24,325 nucleotides of DNA from Oscillospiraceae bacterium. Its GTDB lineage: Bacteria; Bacillota_A; Clostridia; Oscillospirales; Ruminococcaceae. This document shows, in pieces, positions 8,431 through 15,580 of the stretch (position 1 is the first letter of the stretch; every line of letters starts with the position of its first letter). A program made the translations under genes and the position numbers. The notes beneath the pieces were generated by a model that ran no database searches, was not told the DNA's origin, and saw only the letters and a list, made by a program, of their open reading frames with translations. The stretch spans positions 1-24,325 of the forward strand of contig JAFPQL010000132.1 of assembly GCA_017414145.1 (NCBI GenBank), given 5' to 3'.

Positions 8431-9834
8431 TCAGATGCCGCTGCCGAGGATGAAATCGGTCACGGCGAGGAAGTCCCGCACCGCGCTGACCGCCGCTGCC
8501 TCACTGCTGCTGCGGAGCATCGAAACTGCCGCACGGATCGCGGAAATCCGCTTGTCGGAATCATCGGCCTCCGCGCCGAACTCCACGCCGGCTTCCATTA
8601 CTTCTGCCCATTCCTCGGCGGCGTCCGTCTCGGCGCGCAGCTCGGTCGTGCAGCGCTCCAGCGGCACTCTGCGGCGCTTCTGCGCCTCGGCACGGCGGGC
8701 GCGGAAATCACGCTGTCTGCGCTCCTTTTCCTCCATGCGCTGCTTCTTGAGCTGCTCGCGGCGTGCGTGGATTTCCTCTCTGGTGCAGTGCAGCTCGGCT
8801 GCCAGATCCTCCTCGCTTCTCAGCGGCGCAATCAGCAGCATCGCATCCTCCTCGCGGGTCCAGACGCGGGCAGCGGGCATCTCCTGTGCCGCATCCTCCG
8901 GCTCTGCGATTTCCTGCGGTTCTGCTGCAATTTCCACAATTTCAGCGACAGGCTCTGCCGCAGCAGGACGGTTCTGCCGTCTGCCCCATCTGCCGCCGCG
9001 GGAACGGCGGTCTGCGGGCTTCTGCGCGGCTTCCGCGGATGCGTCTGCCTCTGCGGGCGTCTCCTCCGCTGCTGTCACAGCCGGTGCTGCCGGCGCGCTC
9101 TGCCGGATCACAAAGCTCTTTTCCAGCTCTGCAAGCGCTGCCGCCTCGGCATCTGCTGCGGGTGCGGTCTTTGTCTCCGCGACAGTCTCCGGCTGGGATT
9201 TCTGCGCATTTGCGGGTCTTCTGCCCCGTCTGCCGCCGCGGGTGCGCTTTTCGGCAGGCTTTTCCTCTGCCGCGTCGGACTTCTGCTCCGTCACAGGCGC
9301 TTCCTGCACGGCAGCGGCGTTCTCCGGCTGCGATTTCTGCACATTTGCGGGTCTTCTGCCCCGTCTGCCGCCGCGGGTACGCTTTTCGGCAGGCTTTTCC
9401 TCTGCCGCGTCGGACTTCTGCTCCGTCACAGGTGTTTCCTGTACGGCAGCGGCGTTCTCCGGCTGCGATTTCTGCGCATTTGCGGGTCTTCTGCCCCGTC
9501 TGCCGCCGCGGGTACGCTTTTCGGCAGACTTTTCCTCTGCCGCATCGGACTTCTGCTCCGTCACAGGCGTTTCCTGCACGGCAGCGGCGGTCTCCGGCTG
9601 GGATTTCTGCGCATTCGCGGACTTTCTGCCCCGTCTGCCGCGGGAATGCTTCTCGCCGGACTTTGTCTCGGACGCCGTCTCCCCGCCGATCTGTCCGGCC
9701 AGATGCCGCTTCTTTGCCGCGACGCTCTGTGCCGATCTGCCGAGCTGCTTTGCGAGTTCCTGATTGGAACAGGTGGGGTTCTTTACCTCACTGATGATGC
9801 GTGCGGTCTCCTCCGCACTCCAGTCCTTTGCCAT
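8431..9834 (-). CDS. Two-headed Myb/SANT-like protein with Arg/Gly-rich tandem repeats
   Basis: I do not recognise a named family. The 467-residue protein begins with a helix-turn-helix-like segment (about 4-46: DWSAEETARIISEV, NQELAKQLGRSAQSVAAKKR) like a Myb/SANT or homeodomain-like fold. It then has a disordered region with three 45-residue repeats (77-211), each ending in RTRGGRRGRRPAN, plus partial units on both sides and a diverged basic patch DRRSRGGRWGRRQNR (about 276-290). An Ala/Glu-rich linker leads to a second Myb-like segment (about 324-365, VWTREEDAMLL, EEDLAAELHCTREEIHARRE), a basic helix rich in Arg/Lys (366-390) and a C-terminal helical region. The ATG at 9834 is preferred because GGAGG lies 5 bases before it; the in-frame ATG at 9846 is inside that site. 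RNA or DNA binding is inferred only from composition and fold. Confidence 0.82.
   Translation of the reverse strand: MAKDWSAEETARIISEVKNPTCSNQELAKQLGRSAQSVAAKKRHLAGQIGGETASETKSGEKHSRGRRGRKSANAQKSQPETAAAVQETPVTEQKSDAAEEKSAEKRTRGGRRGRRPANAQKSQPENAAAVQETPVTEQKSDAAEEKPAEKRTRGGRRGRRPANVQKSQPENAAAVQEAPVTEQKSDAAEEKPAEKRTRGGRRGRRPANAQKSQPETVAETKTAPAADAEAAALAELEKSFVIRQSAPAAPAVTAAEETPAEADASAEAAQKPADRRSRGGRWGRRQNRPAAAEPVAEIVEIAAEPQEIAEPEDAAQEMPAARVWTREEDAMLLIAPLRSEEDLAAELHCTREEIHARREQLKKQRMEEKERRQRDFRARRAEAQKRRRVPLERCTTELRAETDAAEEWAEVMEAGVEFGAEADDSDKRISAIRAAVSMLRSSSEAAAVSAVRDFLAVTDFILGSGI
9202..9606 (-). repeat. 135-bp direct tandem repeat, three copies, in frame
   Basis: Three consecutive 135-bp units encode residues 77-211 of the host protein. 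The same landmark (TCTGCGCATT or TCTGCACATT on the plus strand) recurs at 9201, 9336, 9471 and 9606, exactly 135 bases apart. Units differ by only a few bases, including silent ones, and the array is flanked by partial diverged units. This points to recent unequal crossing-over or slippage, with the reading frame kept. Confidence 0.95.
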
Positions 9835-9882
9835 AATTTCCTCCATAAATCTGTTTCATTTTTCCACATAATAATCGGTCGC

Positions 9883-10278
9883 TCAGGGAATCCACCACAT
9901 CGGCGTGATGTCGCCGAGCCGGACGGTTTCCCCGGTTTCCCTGTTGACCATGATCTCAATTTCACCGTATGTATGCGGCATGAGCTGTACCATCAGCTCG
10001 CGGCAGGCGCCGCAGGGTGCGCCGGAGCTGCCGTCCGGCAAAATGCACAGCACCTTGTCGATTTCCTGCTCGCCGGCTGTCAGCATCGCAAAGATCGCGC
10101 TGCGTTCGGCACAGATGCCGAGCGTCGAGCAGGTGTCCACACAAACGCCGGTGTAGATCTTCCCGGACTTTGAGAGAATCGCCGCCGCGACCTCCCCCGC
10201 CGTGACATAGTCCGAAATTTTCCGCGGATGCAGCGCCGCCTTTGCAGCCTCGTACAGCTTGTCCCACACCGAATCCAT
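9883..10278 (-). CDS. Cytidine-deaminase-like zinc hydrolase, divergent
   Basis: A 131-residue member of the cytidine deaminase superfamily, at normal length for the small tetrameric enzymes. Zinc ligands and catalytic Glu are intact: CAE at 56-58 and PCGAC at 88-92. However, the ribose-binding Asn-x-Glu of true cytidine deaminases (as in GCNIENAAY of Bacillus subtilis Cdd) is Cys46-Val-Asp48 here, in TGVCVDTCSTLGICAER. It is therefore probably a deaminase, but the substrate may not be cytidine; blasticidin-S-deaminase-like members vary at the same place. The ATG has AAAGGA upstream. It sits 36 bases before the transcript reaches the repeat-protein ATG region and 47 bases after the mutase-like gene. 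Confidence 0.85.
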   Translation of the reverse strand: MDSVWDKLYEAAKAALHPRKISDYVTAGEVAAAILSKSGKIYTGVCVDTCSTLGICAERSAIFAMLTAGEQEIDKVLCILPDGSSGAPCGACRELMVQLMPHTYGEIEIMVNRETGETVRLGDITPMWWIP

Positions 10279-10325
10279 AATTTCCGTCCTTTCTCTGCCG
10301 GATGCACCGGTCAGTGTCTGCCGCG

Positions 10326-11705
10326 TCAGTCCTTCTGTCCGGCGCAGAGCGAGAGATTTTCGCAGAGCACCAGTGCCAGCTCGTTGATGCGGCTGAAGTC
10401 ATTGCCCTCCAGCGTGACGGTCAGCATCGGCTCACGCGGATGCTCCCGGATCATCAGTCTGCCCTTTGTACCGAGCGCCGTGCGGCATTCCTTGATGTAG
10501 CCGTAGATTTCGGGGTCATTGCGCCAGATTTCCCGCCACTGCGGCGAAATCGGCACCGGAACCGTCACCTGCGGCGCGGGCTCCATGACCTCCGCGAGCG
10601 AGCTCAGCGTCCTGCCGGTGCGCTGCATGATCCGCAGCAGGCGTGCCGCGGTCATCATACCGTCGGGTGCGGGCAGATCGGGGAAGCAGATGCTCCCGAT
10701 GCCGTCGTAGCCGATCTGCGCGGAGCGCTCCCGCATCAGCTCCGTCACGGCACGCGGCGCGGACTGCGTCTGGGTCAGCGGAATGCTGTGTTCCCGCGCA
10801 TAGCGCAGAAAACCGAGGTTCGTGCGGTCGCCCGTGACCGCGCCGGAGAGCAGCAGCTCCGCCGACTGCGGACTGTCCGCGTCCTCCAGCATCGCCTGAC
10901 AGAAAATCGCAAGCTGCCGGCTGCCGTCGATCAGCTCGCCGGTCTCGTCCACCGCAATGCAGCGCCCGCAGCTCCCGTCAAAGGCAAAGCCGGCATCACA
11001 GTACTGTGCGCGGACCACCTCGGACAGCGAATCCGTGTGGCAGATGCCGCCGCGGTTGATGTTCATGCCGTCGGGTGTGCGGTGCAGCATCAGCACCTCG
11101 GCGTTGAGCTGCCGGAAAAACAGCTCCGCGGAAGGCGACGCCGCCCCGTGCGCGCAGTCCACCGCAATGCGGACGCGGCGCTCCGGATTGTCCTGCGGCA
11201 CATTCAGGCGCTGTCCCGCCAGACGCAGCCAGCGTGCCGCCGCATCGGGCTCATGCGTGATCGTTCCGCAGTTCCGGTGCGATTTCGCCGGCAGTGCCGC
11301 AGACGCGGGCAGCAGCGACGCAATCGCGTTCAGACGGTCGCGTGTCATCGGCTGACCGCCCTTCGCAAAGAGCCGCACGGCGTTGATCTCATACGGCGCG
11401 TCGTCCGCGCTCAGTGCAATGCCGCAGTCGGCGTCCTCTGCCGTCATCAGCAGCGCCATTGCGCCCGGATGCAGCACGCCGAGACACTGCGCTGTGCCGC
11501 CGCCCGTACAGATTCCCGCACAGAGCGCGGCCTCCAGCGGCCCGGCACTGCGGCGCGGGTCGTGGCACAGATAAATCACCGGCGGATGATCGGTGTTCCG
11601 GCTGACCGACTGGGCAATCGCCCGACCGAGGTGCAGCAGCAGATCACAGCGCAGCTCGCTCATCGCTATGCCGCGCAGGCCGTCCGGCTTCAAGATACCG
11701 CTCAT
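10326..11705 (-). CDS. Phosphohexomutase-like protein with degraded active site (GlmM/PMM-family pseudoenzyme)
   Basis: A 459-residue protein with the full four-domain layout and length of GlmM/phosphomannomutase. Family landmarks survive: KPDGLRGIA (6-14, GlmM has FGTDGxRG), VDCAHGAAS (182-190), the NIN..G..H stretch (215-223), PDGMMTAARLL (347-357) and a C-terminal EP..TVTLEG (425-434). All four catalytic loops are damaged. The phosphoserine loop SASHNP is SADDAP (99-104), with Asp at the phosphoserine site. The metal loop DGDGDR is DGSCGR (243-248). The sugar loop GGEQSGH is GYDGIGS. The phosphate-binding RPSGTEP is REHPREP (420-426). The frame is open throughout, with a strong AGGAGG site, so it is not a decayed pseudogene. 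A binding or regulatory role is inferred. Confidence 0.88.
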   Translation of the reverse strand: MSGILKPDGLRGIAMSELRCDLLLHLGRAIAQSVSRNTDHPPVIYLCHDPRRSAGPLEAALCAGICTGGGTAQCLGVLHPGAMALLMTAEDADCGIALSADDAPYEINAVRLFAKGGQPMTRDRLNAIASLLPASAALPAKSHRNCGTITHEPDAAARWLRLAGQRLNVPQDNPERRVRIAVDCAHGAASPSAELFFRQLNAEVLMLHRTPDGMNINRGGICHTDSLSEVVRAQYCDAGFAFDGSCGRCIAVDETGELIDGSRQLAIFCQAMLEDADSPQSAELLLSGAVTGDRTNLGFLRYAREHSIPLTQTQSAPRAVTELMRERSAQIGYDGIGSICFPDLPAPDGMMTAARLLRIMQRTGRTLSSLAEVMEPAPQVTVPVPISPQWREIWRNDPEIYGYIKECRTALGTKGRLMIREHPREPMLTVTLEGNDFSRINELALVLCENLSLCAGQKD

Positions 11706-11758
11706 GGCGGAACCTCCTTTGTTTCAGTAAATGCGGTCGGGCCCGTCTGTTCCGTGTC

Positions 11759-12319
11759 TCACGCCGGATGACCGTCCGACACGGGCATCACATCCGACAC
11801 ATACCCGACAATCAGGCGCTTTGCGAGAAACTGCTCTGTCGGCTCGTCCAGCACGCGGTCACAGTTGTTGTACTGATTATACACGGCAACCGTTTCCGCG
11901 CCGCTTCTGCGGATGCAGACCGTGTGAACCGGTGACAGAAACCGCCGTCCCGTCCAGTAGACCATCAGGCAGATGCGCCCCGCTTCCAGCCCGGCCAGCA
12001 GCTTTGCACGCCGCCGCACCCGTTTCGCCGGCAGTCCGAAGCGTCTGAGACAGCGCCCCAGCGCGAGAAAATTCGTACCCCAGAAGCCGCCCAGCACCCG
12101 GAACCGCTCCATATACCTTGCGATGTCCGGAAAGGGCTGCGGCTTTCCCGCGAGCAGCAGCGCATTATAGACCGCGATGACCTCGCAGCCGCTGTAGCTG
12201 ATCGTGGAAAGGCCGAATTTCATCCGCGAAATATCGCCCAGAGACTGCCCGTTGATCAGCCGCTCCGGAAGGGGCATCGCCTTGTTGTGTCTGTGATTTC
12301 TCGACGGCAGCAGGCTCAT
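11759..12319 (-). CDS. Small C39-like/papain-fold cysteine peptidase-like protein
   Basis: A 186-residue protein with no signal peptide or membrane helix. ISYSGCEVIAVYNALLLAG (about 40-58) looks like the active-site Cys helix of C39-like/papain-fold peptidases, with Cys45. SPVHTVCI supplies a candidate His132, and AVYNQYNN a candidate Asn148 in the usual VYNPY-like strand. A basic patch KRVRRRAKLL lies between. The peptidase call rests on this order of Cys, His and Asn and is tentative; substrate and localisation are unknown. The start is the ATG at 12319, with GGGGAGG 8 bases upstream; an in-frame GTG three codons earlier overlaps that site. It follows ruvB by 45 bases. Confidence 0.75.
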   Translation of the reverse strand: MSLLPSRNHRHNKAMPLPERLINGQSLGDISRMKFGLSTISYSGCEVIAVYNALLLAGKPQPFPDIARYMERFRVLGGFWGTNFLALGRCLRRFGLPAKRVRRRAKLLAGLEAGRICLMVYWTGRRFLSPVHTVCIRRSGAETVAVYNQYNNCDRVLDEPTEQFLAKRLIVGYVSDVMPVSDGHPA

Positions 12320-12352
12320 CCCAAGCACCTCCCCTTTCTGAACGGCCGCGGG

Positions 12353-12365
12353 ATTTCTCAGAAAT
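12353..12365. other. 13-bp palindrome at the end of ruvB
   Basis: ATTTCT-C-AGAAAT is a perfect inverted repeat around one central base, overlapping the first base of the ruvB stop codon and preceding the C39-like gene. It could be an operator, but there is no nearby promoter to support that, so it may be chance. Confidence 0.25.
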
Positions 12366-13459
12366 TACGGCGAATCCGCATCGAGCATATCCGTCAGGGA
12401 ATACTGCTTTGCAGCGGCGCCGTCCTCCGCCGGATATCCGAGATGTTCATACGCCAGCCGCGTGACACAGCGTCCCCGCGGCGTCCGCGCCAGCATCCCG
12501 AGCTGCATCAGATACGGCTCACAGACATCTTCCAGCGTGACGGCCTCCTCGCCCAGCGCCGAGGCCAGTGTCTCCAGTCCGACCGGCCCGCCGCGGTAGC
12601 CGCGGATAATCATATCCAGCATTCTGCGGTCTAATTTGTCCAGCCCCAGCTCGTCGATCTCCAGCCGTTCCAGCGCATGGCGCGCCGTGGCCTCCGTGAT
12701 GACGCCGCCGCCCATGACATCCGCGAAATCGCGCGCTCTGCGCAGCAGACGGTTCGCAATCCGCGGCGTGCCTCTGGAACGGGACGCCAGCTCAATCGCG
12801 CCGTCATAATCGCAGGGAATGTCCAGCAGCATCGCGCTCCGGCGGACAATGTCGCAGAGCTGTTCGGGACTGTAGAGCTCCAGCCGCTGCACGATGCCGA
12901 ACCGGTCTCTCAGCGGCGGCGTGAGCTGTCCGGCGCGGGTGGTCGCACCGACCAGCGTAAAGGGGTTCAGATCGACCCGGATGCTGCGCGCCGCAGGGCC
13001 GTTTCCGACCATGATATCCAGCACGCCGTCCTCCATCGCCGGATAGAGAATCTCCTCGACGGCGCGGGACAGCCGGTGAATTTCATCGACAAACAGCACA
13101 TCGCCCCTGCCGAGATTCGTCAGCAGCGCCGCCAGATCACCCGGCTTCTCGATCGCGGGGCCGGATGTCACACGGAGATTGACGCCCATCTCATGCGCAA
13201 TGATGCCGGCAAGCGTCGTCTTGCCCAGACCCGGCGGGCCGTACAGCAGCACATGATCCAGCGGCTCGCCGCGGCGCCTTGCCGCCTCGATGTATACCGC
13301 GAGGTTTTCCTTGACCTTGTCCTGCCCGATATAGTCCTGAAAGGACTTCGGCCGGAGCGAGCGCTCCAGCTCCGAATCCTGCGGAATCAGCGACGGCGAC
13401 GAAAGCCGCTCCGCCTGCTGTCCGCTGTCCTCGGTTTGGTGGGAACTTGTCTGTATCAT
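12365..13459 (-). CDS. ruvB: Holliday junction branch migration DNA helicase RuvB
   Basis: RuvB is the hexameric AAA+ motor that, with RuvA, drives branch migration of Holliday junctions. The 364-residue protein has the family start [17 protein letters not shown] (about 30-46), Walker [10 protein letters not shown] (about 74-82), Walker B FVDEIHRL (about 123-130), the sensor GATTRAG (about 170-176), the arginine-finger segment PPLRDRFG, and the C-terminal winged-helix region ending in [17 protein letters not shown]. The N-terminus is slightly longer than usual. The ATG has only a weak site (AAGGA about 13 bases upstream). It is separated from ruvC-ruvA by two lipoprotein genes and an sseB-like gene. 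Confidence 0.97.
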   Translation of the reverse strand: MIQTSSHQTEDSGQQAERLSSPSLIPQDSELERSLRPKSFQDYIGQDKVKENLAVYIEAARRRGEPLDHVLLYGPPGLGKTTLAGIIAHEMGVNLRVTSGPAIEKPGDLAALLTNLGRGDVLFVDEIHRLSRAVEEILYPAMEDGVLDIMVGNGPAARSIRVDLNPFTLVGATTRAGQLTPPLRDRFGIVQRLELYSPEQLCDIVRRSAMLLDIPCDYDGAIELASRSRGTPRIANRLLRRARDFADVMGGGVITEATARHALERLEIDELGLDKLDRRMLDMIIRGYRGGPVGLETLASALGEEAVTLEDVCEPYLMQLGMLARTPRGRCVTRLAYEHLGYPAEDGAAAKQYSLTDMLDADSP

Positions 13460-13478
13460 TTGACTCTCACATTCCTTG

Positions 13479-13491
13479 TCCGCACTGCGGA
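13479..13491. other. 13-bp palindrome between sseB-like gene and ruvB
   Basis: TCCGCACTGCGGA is a perfect inverted repeat around one base, filling much of the 32-base gap between the sseB-like stop and the ruvB start. As RNA it could only form a small hairpin with a three-base loop. The function is unknown and chance is possible. Confidence 0.25.
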
Positions 13492-14217
13492 TTACTTCTC
13501 AAAATAGCGCTTCTTCCGGATATAGAACGGTTCGATGCCCTCGACGGCCTTCTGTCCGGCCGGCTCCTCCTTGCTGATGAACACAAGGCTGTCGCCGTGC
13601 TTCGCAAAGCTCTGCATATACTTCGACAGCGGGAAGAACAGCTTTCTCGTATTGCCCGCCATGTCAAAGACAAAGAGCGTCTGCGGCCGCTCACAGCCGC
13701 GCACCATTTCCACCGCGTAGCAGGCATCGACATTCGCCTGCCGCGCCAGATATCTGGTCAGCGGACGGATCAGGTGGTCAATGTCCTTCTGGATGCGCCG
13801 GTACTCGATCGTGTCCTCCTCCTTCATGGAAATCGCGGGGATGTTGAGGTTCCGCGCCACCATGAGGATGCTCCGGATCTCCTGCGAGGAGAATTCCTTG
13901 CCGTAGGAGTTCGGGTTGAGGACGGCGTTTGCCGACTGAATCAGATCAAACAGGCGCAGACAGTTGAGCCTGTAGCAGTTGACATACCGCTTTGCGAACT
14001 GCTGCAGGGCGCGGTAGCTCGTAAAGAACGGAATGAAAATATCTCCGTCCGGGTTCTGCGTCGTAATCAGCTCCATCTGTACGCCGCCGTTGATCTCATC
14101 CTGCTTCACGGGCTTCTTGCAGATGACATATACATCGCTCTGAATCAGCATCTGCAAAAAGAGTGAGCGCTTTTCCGGCTTTGTGATCGCTTCCTTCAAG
14201 AGTTCGTCGAGATTCAT
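13492..14217 (-). CDS. SseB-family protein
   Basis: A 241-residue cytoplasmic protein with an N-terminal SseB-like domain: [16 protein letters not shown] (about 19-34) and [18 protein letters not shown] (about 57-74), the hallmark strand-and-helix pattern of the family named after the Escherichia coli enhanced-serine-sensitivity protein. The C-terminal half (about 120-241) contains a second conserved-looking domain with [12 protein letters not shown] and LFVFDMAG. The biochemical role of the family is not established. The ATG has AGGAGG 8 bases upstream. It lies between the second lipoprotein gene and ruvB. Confidence 0.82.
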   Translation of the reverse strand: MNLDELLKEAITKPEKRSLFLQMLIQSDVYVICKKPVKQDEINGGVQMELITTQNPDGDIFIPFFTSYRALQQFAKRYVNCYRLNCLRLFDLIQSANAVLNPNSYGKEFSSQEIRSILMVARNLNIPAISMKEEDTIEYRRIQKDIDHLIRPLTRYLARQANVDACYAVEMVRGCERPQTLFVFDMAGNTRKLFFPLSKYMQSFAKHGDSLVFISKEEPAGQKAVEGIEPFYIRKKRYFEK

Positions 14218-14235
14218 CGTGTGATCCTCCTTTTT

Positions 14236-14260
14236 GATCTGATGGTTCAGATTATTTTTT
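14236..14260. other. Hairpin in the leader of the sseB-like gene
   Basis: ATCTGA (14237-14242) pairs with TCAGAT (14247-14252) around TGGT. On the minus strand this stem lies 5 bases upstream of the AGGAGG of the sseB-like gene and might affect its translation. On the plus strand it is followed by TATTTTTT, so it also has a weak plus-strand terminator shape. The rest of the 90-base gap is AT-rich and holds another 5-bp stem (14285-14300). Confidence 0.35.
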
Positions 14261-14307
14261 GATGCGCATGATTTTTTTCTATCTTGTGAGACTGTTCACA
14301 CGGGGGT

Positions 14308-15504
14308 TCAGTGTGATTTGGCATATTCCAGCGCCTGTCCGATGGTCAGATGCTCCTCCAGCTTTTCCTTCAGCATTGCCTTCGGCGCTGTGCCGTAGAC
14401 CAGTATTTTTCTGCCGGTCACGCCGTCGGTCATATCGCCCTGTGCCACGGCAACGGCCTCGACCACGCCGTCCTTGAGCTCCACCTCCATGGCCGTCAGA
14501 TCGGTGATCTTCGGGAAATACTTCTGCACATTGAACTTGACGCGCTGCAGCAGCGTCTTGCGGTCGGTGACGGATGCGGGGTTTGTCAGGCCGGAAAAAT
14601 CGCTGCCCTTGAAGCTGTACCGCCCGTCAAGTTGCATCACACTGACGGTATCCTCCGCATCCGCATCTGTCAGCGCCGTGTTGAAGGCCTTCATCACCTG
14701 CTTGGCCGAGCTGTTCGCCGAGACGATCTTCGATTTGCCGACATAGCCGCTCATCGCGGAGAGAATAGACAGATCGACCTGCCATTTTCCGCCCGTGCGC
14801 ATGACATACATCGGATTTTTGACCGTCTTTGCGGCAGAAAATGTGTTTTCCACCTCGAACACCCATACGCGGTCCACCTCCGGCAGCATCTTCATGAGCA
14901 GCTCTGCCTGCTGCCGCTCCTCGCCCGAAAGCGCCTGCAGCTTCGACATTGCCTCGTCACGGTATTCGCGGTACTGCTCTGCGATGACCTTGTTTTCCGC
15001 GCAGCGTCCGACTGTATACGAGTCCATCTTCAGCTCCTTTGCGGCGGCCTTGACATCCGGTGCATTCGGAAGCCCCTCTGCCGCGCCGAGATTGGAGCTG
15101 CTGAGAATGGCGGCGGTATCGCCCGCCTTGCAGGCGTCCAGAAAGCGAATCAGTGCGTCATAGGCTTCTTTTCCCTCGCCCGATGCCGGCACGGACGCAT
15201 ACTCCGTCACGCCGGAGACGGCGGGCTCGGTGCTGCGCGCAGATGTTGTTCCTGCGGTGCCGGACTGCACCGTGCCTGCGGCTGTGCTGTCAGCAGTCGT
15301 TTTGCTGCTGTCCGCACCGTTTTCGCCGCTCTCTGTCAGGGTTCCGGTCTCCTCGCCGGAACCGGCGGTGCTTTCTTCGGCCGTCAGTGTGGTATCCGCG
15401 GGCGTTGTCCCCGCGCCGGAGCTTTCTTTCCCCGCGCAGGCCGTCAGCAGCGCGGTCACTGTCATCAGAGCGGCAAGCGCCGCCCGGATTCTGAATTGTC
15501 TCAT
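14308..15504 (-). CDS. Lipoprotein, second of a paralogous pair
   Basis: A 398-residue predicted lipoprotein. It has a signal peptide (about 1-22) with lipobox LTAC and lipidated Cys23, a Thr/Ser/Glu/Gly-rich linker (about 24-110), then a folded domain. The start of that domain (YDALIRFLDACKAGDTAAILSSSNL) and its end (VYGTAPKAMLKEKLEEHLTIGQALEYA) align with those of the lipoprotein encoded just upstream. Further shared landmarks are GRCAE, VDRVWVFEVEN and GKWQVDLS. No enzyme motif is visible; the fold resembles small extracytoplasmic domains with alternating helices and strands, and I do not recognise a family. AGGAGG lies about 12 bases before the ATG. Confidence 0.85.
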   Translation of the reverse strand: MRQFRIRAALAALMTVTALLTACAGKESSGAGTTPADTTLTAEESTAGSGEETGTLTESGENGADSSKTTADSTAAGTVQSGTAGTTSARSTEPAVSGVTEYASVPASGEGKEAYDALIRFLDACKAGDTAAILSSSNLGAAEGLPNAPDVKAAAKELKMDSYTVGRCAENKVIAEQYREYRDEAMSKLQALSGEERQQAELLMKMLPEVDRVWVFEVENTFSAAKTVKNPMYVMRTGGKWQVDLSILSAMSGYVGKSKIVSANSSAKQVMKAFNTALTDADAEDTVSVMQLDGRYSFKGSDFSGLTNPASVTDRKTLLQRVKFNVQKYFPKITDLTAMEVELKDGVVEAVAVAQGDMTDGVTGRKILVYGTAPKAMLKEKLEEHLTIGQALEYAKSH

Positions 15505-15541
15505 ACGGTTGTTTTTCCTCCTGCTATCTGATATTTCTGAC

Positions 15542-15560
15542 GCGGCATTTCATCTGCCGC
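15542..15560 (-). other. Hairpin between the two lipoprotein genes
   Basis: GCGGCA (15542-15547) and TGCCGC (15555-15560) form a perfect 6-bp stem with a 7-base loop in the 76-base gap. No U-run follows on the minus strand. It may be an intercistronic processing or stability element; this is inference. Confidence 0.35.
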
Positions 15561-15580
15561 AGTTCGTTTGCCGGATCCGT

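Noticed and set aside
9202..9606. Possible CRISPR array
   Set aside because: The 135-bp units are contiguous, with no unique spacers, and they are coding in frame.
7412..9763. 783-codon plus-strand open frame with internal repeats
   Set aside because: The repeats are the reverse complement of the 135-bp array in the minus-strand gene; the composition (Ser/Cys/Phe-rich) is artefactual.
10326..11705. Treating the mutase-like gene as a pseudogene
   Set aside because: There is no frameshift or premature stop, the length is normal, and the ribosome binding site is strong; the changes are confined to catalytic loops.
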